A stretch of DNA of 64,000 nucleotides from JAFDZO01 sp044226845 (lineage in GTDB: Bacteria > Bacteroidota > Ignavibacteria > Tepidaquicellales > Tepidaquicellaceae): assembly GCA_044226845.1 (NCBI GenBank), contig JBGAGG010000011.1, positions 1 through 64,000 on the forward strand, written 5' to 3'. Numbering within the stretch: position 1 is the stretch's first letter; each line of letters begins with the position of its first letter. Made by a program: the position numbers and the translations under genes. Shown here one piece after another: positions 44,583-51,615 of this stretch. The notes below the pieces were generated by a model. It saw nothing but the letters and a program-made list of their open reading frames with translations. It searched no databases and had not been told where the DNA came from.

Positions 44583-44718
44583 GTACCGAAAATCGCCAAT
44601 TTTCTAAAAATGCAAGAACACGCGAGAAGCTGCGTCCATATAGGACGCACTTCTTATGTCTTTGCATTTAGGTAGGCGATACCTCGGTACAGGATGTAAT
44701 GAAGTTGCGTCCTTTTTT
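44583..44718 (+). ncRNA. Structured leader RNA, copy 2 (novel candidate)
   Basis: P1 is GTACCGA/TCGGTAC (44583-44589 with 44684-44690). Then AAA, P2 TCGCC/GGCGA (44593-44597 with 44675-44679), AATTTT, P3 CTAAAAATGCAAG/CTTTGCATTTAG with one bulge, and P4 AGAAG-GCGTCC/GGACGC-CTTCT with an ATATA loop. A terminator hairpin AGGATGT/GCGTCCT with TTTTTT ends at 44718. GAAGYTGCGTCC occurs in P4 and again in the terminator, 75 nt apart. The secreted protein starts 16 nt later. Helix order, AAA and TTTT junctions, terminal TTTTTTATTTAA and gene context match copy 1, with different stem sequences. Confidence 0.7.
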
Positions 44719-44733
44719 ATTTAAACAAATAAA

Positions 44734-45567
44734 ATGAAAAAAATAATTTTTTCAGTTTTAATCACACTTTGTTTTCAGTGTTTATATTCACAATCCCACC
44801 CGATATACTTCGTACAGGGTTTTATCAAAAAGGAAATTGCAAAGAAAAATAATGTTAAATCGGAAGCTGAATATACGTGTAAATATTTATATGGTAAGCC
44901 CGATACCTTAGAAGCTGGTATAGTTTATAGAGAATATAACAAAGACGGAAATATTACTTTAGAAACTAATAACTATACAGAAAGATTTTATAGAAAATTT
45001 TTATTCACATATAATGAGTTTGGAAATATTATCGAACAAAAAAGATTTCGTGCAAACAACAATCTTAATGTTTTGTTCAATTATTCCTATGACATAGCAA
45101 GAAAAATATCAGAGGTAAGGGAATACAATAACAAAGGTGTTTACGTGGACAATTACATTTACAAATACGACACTTTAAACCGTCTTGTAAAGGTGCAAAA
45201 GCAAAAAGACGAGTACTACTACTGCTTATACAGTTATGATTACTCAGGACGCATTAAAACGCTCCATACAGGTAAACGTATGACAGACAATTTGATAGAA
45301 TATGAAGTAGAATATAACGACAACGATAATATCTCAAGGTTAAGCATTTTTACAGATGACGAATATACTATCACAGAAAATATTTACACTGAACAAAATA
45401 AAATCTTACAAAGTATTGAAACAAATCAGTTATCTGATGGGACTATTGAAAATCAATATAAATATTCTTATTACTGTGAAAATGAGTTACTGATAGAAAA
45501 AACTAAATACGATATGAAAACTAATGAACCGATTGAATTGGTGAAATATAAATATAGTTTTTATTAG
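44734..45567 (+). CDS. Secreted YD-repeat-like island cargo protein
   Basis: 277 aa with signal peptide (MKKIIFSVLITLCFQCLYSQ). The mature chain is a run of beta strands with the YD/RHS-like pattern (EYNKDGNITLETN, YNEFGNIIEQKRF, YDTLNRLVKVQK, YDYSGRIKTLH), five or six repeats with ~30-residue spacing. YD-repeat proteins often form shells or surface appendages; no C-terminal toxin is attached here. It starts 16 nt after the terminator of the structured RNA at 44583-44718. Confidence 0.7.
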   Translation: MKKIIFSVLITLCFQCLYSQSHPIYFVQGFIKKEIAKKNNVKSEAEYTCKYLYGKPDTLEAGIVYREYNKDGNITLETNNYTERFYRKFLFTYNEFGNIIEQKRFRANNNLNVLFNYSYDIARKISEVREYNNKGVYVDNYIYKYDTLNRLVKVQKQKDEYYYCLYSYDYSGRIKTLHTGKRMTDNLIEYEVEYNDNDNISRLSIFTDDEYTITENIYTEQNKILQSIETNQLSDGTIENQYKYSYYCENELLIEKTKYDMKTNEPIELVKYKYSFY

Positions 45568-45690
45568 TTACCTTTTTTTGTGTTAGGTAACATGTCATTT
45601 TTTGTAGTGAAACTAACAAAACTCATATCTTTTTAATTCTTTTATATCATCTCTGTAATTTCTAATAAATACCTGCATAGTTACAGGTTT

Positions 45691-45720
45691 TAGGACAAAT
45701 AATTCTATAATTTTGTCCTA
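45691..45720. repeat. TAGGACAAA palindrome
   Basis: Arms TAGGACAAA and TTTGTCCTA with a 12 bp spacer. The outer arms resemble the TTTGTCCA palindromes of island 1 in the GTCC core. Possibly a regulator or excision-protein site. Confidence 0.5.
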
Positions 45721-45775
45721 CAAAATAACTTTCAAAATAATTAAATTATTCTCAAACTTTTAAAGGGTAATAAAA

Positions 45776-45802
45776 TTAGTTAGTATTTTAGTTAGTGCTA
45801 CT
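45776..45802 (+). repeat. Arm-type repeats, right end of island 2
   Basis: A full TTAGTTAGTGCTACT (45788-45802), matching 37701-37715, preceded by a partial TTAGTTAGT (45776-45784), about 80-100 bp before the tRNA start. Confidence 0.65.
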
Positions 45803-45879
45803 AAATTTTTAATAATAAATTATATTACCAATATTAAAGAAAAGTTCAGAAATTGGTTTAAAATAAGTATTTCTCAATT

Positions 45880-45953
45880 CGGGATGTAGATCAGTTGGCT
45901 AGATCGCATGCATGGGGTGCATGAGGCCGGAGGTTCGAGTCCTCTCATCCCGA
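45880..45953 (+). tRNA. tRNA-Pro (GGG), restored by island 2
   Basis: A complete cloverleaf of 74 nt. Acceptor CGGGATG/CATCCCG, D stem GATC/GATC, anticodon stem CATGC/GCATG with loop ATGGGGT and anticodon GGG, T stem GGAGG/CCTCT with a G-T wobble and loop TTCGAGT, discriminator A. The C1-G72 pair is typical of bacterial tRNA-Pro. CCA is not encoded. The 5' half is the integration core shared with 20564 and 37601. The gene is now transcribed from a promoter inside island 2. Confidence 0.95.
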
Positions 45954-45988
45954 CAGTATCCCTTCCCTCTGGCATTAAATTTACCTTT

Positions 45989-46696
45989 ATGTCTCATACA
46001 AACTTTACAGTTAAGGATCTACCGCCCGATGACAGACCGCGCGAACGTCTTGAAAGAGAAGGCAAGGACAAACTCGCTGATATTGAATTGTTTGCATTGA
46101 TATTAGGCAGCGGTTTTAAAGGCACTTCCGTTATGGATACTGCCAAAGAAATTAAGAAAAAGTTCAATTCCCTTGCAGATTTTAAAGAAGCATCACTTCA
46201 GGATTTTAAACAAATAAAAGGCCTTGGGAAAGCAAAGTCATCTCAGCTAGTTGCCTGCGCTGAAATTTCACGCAGAATTGCCCGTGATGAAGCTAAAAAA
46301 AGAATTGATACTAAAAATCAGACAGCAGTAACAAATTCCTCAATTGCTGCTGAAATTGCCCGAAATCAGATTGAAGATTTTAATATTGAAAATTTCCTTA
46401 TTCTTTCTTTCAATTCCCGGAATAAATTAATTGCTGCTGAGGTTTCAACTGTGGGAACATTGACCTCCTCTCTTGTTCATCCAAGAGAAACCTTTAAAAT
46501 AGCCATAAGAAATCACGCAGCTAAAATAATGATAGCGCATAATCATCCTTCAGGCGAAATTGACCCATCAGATGATGACCTTAAAATCACAAGAAGATTA
46601 GTTGAGGCAGGAAAGCTGCTTGGCATTGAAGTGCTTGATCATGTCATTGTTACTCAGGATGAATTCTTCAGCTTTAAAGATGAGGGATTACTGTAA
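45989..46696 (+). CDS. radC: RadC-family JAB/MPN domain protein
   Basis: 235 aa from the ATG at 45989; the longer frame starting at 45908 reads through the tRNA and is rejected. An N-terminal helix-hairpin-helix region (FKQIKGLGKAKSSQL) is followed by the JAMM motif HNHPSGEIDPSDDD (His184, His186, Ser194, Asp197). RadC was once linked to DNA repair, but its role is not settled. It begins 36 bp after tRNA-Pro and is the first chromosomal gene right of the islands. Confidence 0.9.
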   Translation: MSHTNFTVKDLPPDDRPRERLEREGKDKLADIELFALILGSGFKGTSVMDTAKEIKKKFNSLADFKEASLQDFKQIKGLGKAKSSQLVACAEISRRIARDEAKKRIDTKNQTAVTNSSIAAEIARNQIEDFNIENFLILSFNSRNKLIAAEVSTVGTLTSSLVHPRETFKIAIRNHAAKIMIAHNHPSGEIDPSDDDLKITRRLVEAGKLLGIEVLDHVIVTQDEFFSFKDEGLL

Positions 46697-46807
46697 GTTG
46701 TAGAACTAAATTACACTTGAAATTGTTGCACCTATTGAATTAATTTAAGCAAAACAAGGAGCAGACATCGTTTCTAACTACCAGTTTATAATTTCTAAAT
46801 TTAACTC

Positions 46808-49800
46808 ATGAAAAAGTCTAATTTAATTTTTCTATTTTCCTCCCTCTTTTTCTTAACCTTCGTTTCCAGCATATATCCTCAGTTCGGCCAGAATAAAGTT
46901 CAATACAAAGAGTTCAAATGGAAGTACATACAAACCAAACATTTTGATGTATATTTCAATCAGGGCGGTCAATACATAGGAGAATTTGCAGCAGTTGTAG
47001 CAGAATCTTCTTTATCCTCATTAACCCGAAATCTTGATTACCATATTTCAAACAGAATTCCCCTTGTGATATTTAATTCGCATAATGAATTTCAACAGAA
47101 TAATATACTTGATGAATATTTACCGGAAGGTGTCGGAGGTGTGACTGAGCTGTTTAAGAACAGAGCGCTTATTCCTTTTGAAGGCGATTATGAAAAATTC
47201 AGACACGTTATCCATCACGAGCTTCTTCATGCATTTATGAACGATATGTTCTACGGAGGTTCTATACAGAATATCATATCAAAAAATATCACACTGAATT
47301 TTCCTATATGGTTTAATGAAGGTATGGCAGAAGTACAGAGCCTGTACGGCCTTGATAAGAAAACTGATATGTTTATGCGCGATGCTGTGATAAATAATTA
47401 CGTACCGCCGCTGGATTATATTAACGGTTACTTTGCTTACAGAGGCGGACAAAGTTTCTTTGCTTTTTTAGCTGATGTTTACGGTGAGGAAAAAATAGGC
47501 GAACTTATGAATAACATCAAAACATTCGGTGACGTAGATATGGGATTCCAGGAAACATATAAGTTAAACATTGGTGAGTTATCGGATAAATGGCTTAAGT
47601 ATCTAAAAAAAATGTACTGGCCGGATATAGATACAAGAGAAGAGACTGATGATTTTTCAAAAAGAATAACCGACCATAGAAAAGACGGCGGATTCTATAA
47701 TGTATCACCCGTTCTTTCACCTATGGGAGATAAGTTTGCATTTATTTCAAACCGTGATGATAACTTTGATATTTTTATTGCCGATGCAAATACAGGCCGC
47801 ATTATTGAAAAAGTAGTTAAAGGTGAAACATCTGTAAATTTTGAAGAGCTTCATATTCTTACCCCGGGATTAACATGGTCTCCTGACGGCAGAAAAATTG
47901 CAGTCAGTGTAAAAGCCGGTTCTAAAGATGCAATATTTATCATTGATATTGAAAGCGGTGATAAAGATGAACTGCCTATTCATCTTGACGGAATTTTTTA
48001 TGTTACCTGGTCCCCTGTAAATAAAGACGTAATTGCCTTTGTAGGGAATAACAGCAAACAATCTGATATATATATTTTTAACTTGAAAACAAATCAGATG
48101 ACTGCGCTTACAAATGATGTATTCAGCGATTTAACTCCCACATGGAGCCATGACGGTCAGGAAATATACTTCAATTCAGACCGAGGAAGTTATGTGAATT
48201 CTTCATCAATCCCTGCAAACTTTAAAATGTCTAATTATGATTTTGACAGAAGCGACCTATATAAAGTAAATATAAATACAAAAGAAATTATAAGGCAATC
48301 TGATTCAAAGGATTATACTGAAAGCTATGTAATGTTCAGCCCTGACGGCAAAAGAAAATTATTTGTATCCGATAAAAACGGAATAAGCAATCTTTACATC
48401 CAGGAAGCAGATACATCAGGAAATCAAATTGAGAGACCAATTACAAACTCATTAAATCCCATAGATCAGATATCACTTTCCCGCGACGGCAAAAAACTTT
48501 TATTCGTTGCGTTAAATGAAGGAGGTTATGATATTTTTTCAATCGATAATCCTCTTGAAAAAACTCTAAGTGTTGCAGAGCTTCCTTTGACGGATTATAT
48601 GATTAAAAGAAAAGAATGGAGAGCAAAGTTCGGCACAGATTACACAGATGATAATGTAAACTATAATAAGACAAAAGATTCTTCATTGACTGAGGCAAAA
48701 GACACTGTAACAATTGAAAACAAAGGAGATCTTGAACTGCATGCCGATACGCTAAAATTATACGGAGATGATATCAGCTTAAATCTTGTGTCGAAGAAAG
48801 ATACAAATTACTCCGATACTCAGGCAGCATTGGATTCTATGTACAGATTCAACAAAAATTTCAGCGTAGCAGATAATGTAAATGAAGACGGCAGCTATAA
48901 GATAAAAAATTATAAAATTAATTTTACCCCTGACTTAGTATATGGAAATGCAAACTACTCAAGCTTCTATGGAGTTCAGGGTGTTGCAACAATTGCATTG
49001 AGCGATATGATGGGAAGCCATAGAATTTATATTCAGACTTCAATGGTTGTTGATTTAAAAAACAGTGACTATGCAGTTGCCTATTATTATTTGCCAAAAC
49101 GAATCGATTACGGAGTAGAGCTATTCCATACTGCCAGATTTATTCTGTATACATTTAATACAGGCAATGGATATGCAATAGATTCGCTTTTCAGATATAG
49201 AACTTTCGGCGGTGATGTAAGCGCATCATATCCGTTTAATAAATTCAAAAGAATTCAGGGAAGTCTTACTGTAATGGGAATTTCAAGAGAGAATCTCGAT
49301 AACGAAAATGCTTTCTCACAAAGTAAAACACTAATAATTCCTTCAGCAAGTTTTGTCCACGATAATACAACATTCGGTTATACTGCTCCAATCAAAGGAA
49401 CAAGATATAATCTTACAGCAATGGCTTCTCCAAAACTTGGAGAAGGCGGACTGGGATTTACATCTTTCTTAGGAGATTTCAGAACATATTATAAAATTGC
49501 CGACGAATATTCATTTGTGATGAGATTTGCCGGAGGTTATAGTATGGGACCAAATCCGCAGAGATTCTACATAGGAGGTACCGATAACTGGCTTAACAGA
49601 GAGTTTGAAAACAATACTATTCCGATTAACAATATTGAAGAATATGCATTCTCAACTCCCGGTATTCCTTTAAGAGGTTTTAATTACGACAGAATGGCTG
49701 GTTCAAAATATGCTTTGATGAATCTTGAACTCAGATTTCCGCTTTTAAGATATTTCATTCTTGGAGCGCTTCCAATAGGATTTGCTAACATTGAAGGAAC

Positions 49801-50023
49801 AATGTTCGTTGATGCAGGTACTGCATGGAGCGATAACAATACACTTCAATTATTTGAAAAAGTAGACGGCTCTACAAGAATGAAAGATTTACTTATGGGT
49901 ACAGGAGTCGGTGCTCGCGCAATTATGTTTGGTATTCCTTTAAAGTTTGACGTAGCATGGAGCTATGACCTGAGAAAATTCTCACCTCCAAAGTACTATC
50001 TATCACTTGGAGTAGATTTCTAA
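46808..50023 (+). CDS. Protease-propeller-barrel outer-membrane protein
   Basis: 1071 aa with signal peptide (MKKSNLIFLFSSLFFLTFVSS). Residues ~35-270 form a peptidase-MA-like domain: HELLH (137-141) and NEGMAE (170-175) as zinc ligands. Residues ~290-580 hold five TolB/WD40-like propeller blades (LTWSPDGRK, PTWSHDGQE, VMFSPDGKR, ISLSRDGKK). The C-terminal ~350 residues are a surface-antigen (BamA/Omp85-type) barrel ending in LGVDF. Zinc protease, propeller and barrel in one chain suggests a surface protease. This build is seen in Bacteroidota genomes; function is untested. Confidence 0.8.
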   Translation: MKKSNLIFLFSSLFFLTFVSSIYPQFGQNKVQYKEFKWKYIQTKHFDVYFNQGGQYIGEFAAVVAESSLSSLTRNLDYHISNRIPLVIFNSHNEFQQNNILDEYLPEGVGGVTELFKNRALIPFEGDYEKFRHVIHHELLHAFMNDMFYGGSIQNIISKNITLNFPIWFNEGMAEVQSLYGLDKKTDMFMRDAVINNYVPPLDYINGYFAYRGGQSFFAFLADVYGEEKIGELMNNIKTFGDVDMGFQETYKLNIGELSDKWLKYLKKMYWPDIDTREETDDFSKRITDHRKDGGFYNVSPVLSPMGDKFAFISNRDDNFDIFIADANTGRIIEKVVKGETSVNFEELHILTPGLTWSPDGRKIAVSVKAGSKDAIFIIDIESGDKDELPIHLDGIFYVTWSPVNKDVIAFVGNNSKQSDIYIFNLKTNQMTALTNDVFSDLTPTWSHDGQEIYFNSDRGSYVNSSSIPANFKMSNYDFDRSDLYKVNINTKEIIRQSDSKDYTESYVMFSPDGKRKLFVSDKNGISNLYIQEADTSGNQIERPITNSLNPIDQISLSRDGKKLLFVALNEGGYDIFSIDNPLEKTLSVAELPLTDYMIKRKEWRAKFGTDYTDDNVNYNKTKDSSLTEAKDTVTIENKGDLELHADTLKLYGDDISLNLVSKKDTNYSDTQAALDSMYRFNKNFSVADNVNEDGSYKIKNYKINFTPDLVYGNANYSSFYGVQGVATIALSDMMGSHRIYIQTSMVVDLKNSDYAVAYYYLPKRIDYGVELFHTARFILYTFNTGNGYAIDSLFRYRTFGGDVSASYPFNKFKRIQGSLTVMGISRENLDNENAFSQSKTLIIPSASFVHDNTTFGYTAPIKGTRYNLTAMASPKLGEGGLGFTSFLGDFRTYYKIADEYSFVMRFAGGYSMGPNPQRFYIGGTDNWLNREFENNTIPINNIEEYAFSTPGIPLRGFNYDRMAGSKYALMNLELRFPLLRYFILGALPIGFANIEGTMFVDAGTAWSDNNTLQLFEKVDGSTRMKDLLMGTGVGARAIMFGIPLKFDVAWSYDLRKFSPPKYYLSLGVDF

Positions 50024-50036
50024 AAATCGATATTTC

Positions 50037-50067
50037 AATCCGCCTTGTTAATTCAGGGCGGATTTTT
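50037..50067 (+). terminator. Terminator after the barrel protein
   Basis: Arms AATCCGCC and GGCGGATT followed by TTTCTT, overlapping the short gap before 50073. Confidence 0.75.
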
Positions 50068-50072
50068 CTTAT

Positions 50073-50510
50073 ATGACTTTAATAATAAATCTCGCAGCCG
50101 CTTCATATCTTGCCGGCCTTTTCTGGTACGTACAAATTGTTCACTTTCCTCTTTTCAATTATATAGATAAAAAATCGTTTATTGAATACTACATCTATCA
50201 GCAAAAGAAAAGTGCATTTACAATTTTTATCCCAATGCTGCTGGAAGGAGCATTTTCAATTTTACTTGCATTCGATTCACCTTACAATATTACTCCTTTG
50301 ATACCATTCATTTGCCTTTGCCTGTCAACAGGCATGTGGCTTATTACTTTTTCACATATTGCTCCTTTGCAGGATAAGTTAATTTCTGATGGATTAGATA
50401 AAGATACTGTTAAAAAATTGATTGAAGTAAATTGGTTGAGGACAATTGGATGGACAGTAAAAACACTACTTCTTATTTACTGTTTATCAAGGCTGGTATT
50501 TTTTATGTAA
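50073..50510 (+). CDS. Four-helix membrane protein (145 aa)
   Basis: Four hydrophobic segments (residues ~4-22, 50-67, 75-93, 123-143) with an N-terminal WYVQIVHFPLF stretch resembling DUF1772/anthrone-oxygenase-like small membrane proteins, but the match is loose. Function is unknown. It lies 49 bp after the preceding gene, across a terminator, and converges on korB. Confidence 0.6.
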   Translation: MTLIINLAAASYLAGLFWYVQIVHFPLFNYIDKKSFIEYYIYQQKKSAFTIFIPMLLEGAFSILLAFDSPYNITPLIPFICLCLSTGMWLITFSHIAPLQDKLISDGLDKDTVKKLIEVNWLRTIGWTVKTLLLIYCLSRLVFFM

Positions 50511-50544
50511 AAAAACAAACGGGTACAATTTTAAACTATACCCG
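50511..50544 (-). terminator. Terminator of the korAB operon
   Basis: Arms CGGGTA and TACCCG with TTTGTTTTTTT following on the minus strand. Confidence 0.7.
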
Positions 50545-50572
50545 CTGTCCTATATTTATTACTTTTGAATTC

Positions 50573-51613
50573 CTATTTAATTTCCCATGTAGAGCGGCCC
50601 CTTAACAAATCATCAATATCTCCTTTGCCGCTTTTTTCATAAACGTGTTCAAATTGTTCAGCAATAGTTTCTTCATAAGTGCTTCGGGACATTTCAAGGA
50701 ATACACCAACCGGCATGGGAAGCTCAGGATGCTCTGCAAAGCTGCTTAAAATAAATGCAAGCTCTCTTGAAGTCTCATCGTGAATAAGTAAATCATTTAC
50801 AGAGTGAACGCCGTCATTCAAATCTACTACAACAGGTTTAAAGCCGTCAAGCTTTATTCCTCTATCCTTATTCTTTCCGTAAATCAACGGCTTATCATGC
50901 TGAAGATATACTACATTATCTTCCTTAGTTTCTTTTTCAGTGTACAAGAAGAAAGCTCCGTCATTATAAATATTGCAGTTCTGTAAAATTTCCAGGAATG
51001 ATGTACCGTGATGCTTTGCAGCTCTTGCAATCATTTCCTGTAAATGTTTAGGATCTCTATCCATAGAGCGGGCTATAAAAGTTCCGTTTGCTCCTAGAGC
51101 TAAGTTTGTCGGATTGAACGGATACTCAGGCGAACCAACAGGACTCGACTTTGTAATCTTATTTCTTTCAGATGTCGGAGAGTACTGACCTTTTGTCAAA
51201 CCATATATTCTATTGTTAAACATTAATAAATTCACATCAATATTTCTTCTGAGTAAATGCATGAAGTGATTTCCGCCGATGCTCATTAAATCACCGTCGC
51301 CTGCAGTTATCCAAACTGATAAATCAGGATTTGAAATTTTTACACCCGATGCTATTGCTGTTGCTCTGCCATGAATTGTATGGAAGCCGTAAGTATCCAT
51401 GTAATATGGAAATCTGCTGGAGCAGCCTATACCTGCAATGAATACAAGCTTCTCTTTTGTGATACCAAGCGAAGGAAGTGTTCTCTGTACCTGCGCAAGA
51501 ATTGAATAATCGCCGCAGCCCGGGCACCATCTTATATCCTGATCTGATGCAAAATCTTTCGCTGTATAAATTATTTTATCGGTAATATCTGTATTTGCGT
51601 TTGTAGTTTCCAT
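50573..51613 (-). CDS. korB: 2-oxoacid:ferredoxin oxidoreductase, beta subunit
   Basis: 346 aa. WCPGCGDYSIL near the N-terminus, GIGCSSRFPYYMDTYGFH, and the thiamine-diphosphate site TAGDGDLMSIGGNH...NNRIYGLTKGQ are the marks of the beta subunit of 2-oxoacid (2-oxoglutarate-type) ferredoxin oxidoreductases. With the alpha subunit (2 bp gap) it converts 2-oxoglutarate and CoA to succinyl-CoA and CO2 with ferredoxin, or the reverse in reductive-TCA organisms. No ferredoxin domain is fused. Substrate preference is inferred. Confidence 0.9.
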   Translation of the reverse strand: METTNANTDITDKIIYTAKDFASDQDIRWCPGCGDYSILAQVQRTLPSLGITKEKLVFIAGIGCSSRFPYYMDTYGFHTIHGRATAIASGVKISNPDLSVWITAGDGDLMSIGGNHFMHLLRRNIDVNLLMFNNRIYGLTKGQYSPTSERNKITKSSPVGSPEYPFNPTNLALGANGTFIARSMDRDPKHLQEMIARAAKHHGTSFLEILQNCNIYNDGAFFLYTEKETKEDNVVYLQHDKPLIYGKNKDRGIKLDGFKPVVVDLNDGVHSVNDLLIHDETSRELAFILSSFAEHPELPMPVGVFLEMSRSTYEETIAEQFEHVYEKSGKGDIDDLLRGRSTWEIK

Positions 51614-51615
51614 TT

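Larger units (their letters stand above)
37601..45879. mobile_element. Integrative island 2 at tRNA-Pro (~8.3 kb)
   Basis: Bounded by the middle partial tRNA copy and the intact tRNA-Pro. It carries an integrase related to that of island 1, a DUF2130 gene, a zinc-hook ATPase, three unknown genes and a secreted cargo gene with a structured leader. TTAGTTAGTGCTACT repeats lie near both ends. No relaxase or replication gene is recognised, although the 42653-44260 genes could include one. Confidence 0.8.
45568..45879. other. Right-end non-coding region of island 2
   Basis: Gene-free. It holds a GTTACC/GGTAAC hairpin right after the cargo gene, a TAGGACAAA palindrome (45691-45720), two arm-type repeats, and the promoter region now driving tRNA-Pro. 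Confidence 0.6.

Noticed and set aside
20564..45879. Integrative conjugative element, retron or DGR
   Set aside because: No relaxase, coupling protein, type IV secretion gene or reverse transcriptase is visible in either island.
45908..45988. 27-residue N-terminal extension of RadC
   Set aside because: It would be translated from tRNA sequence; the ATG at 45989 gives the normal RadC start.
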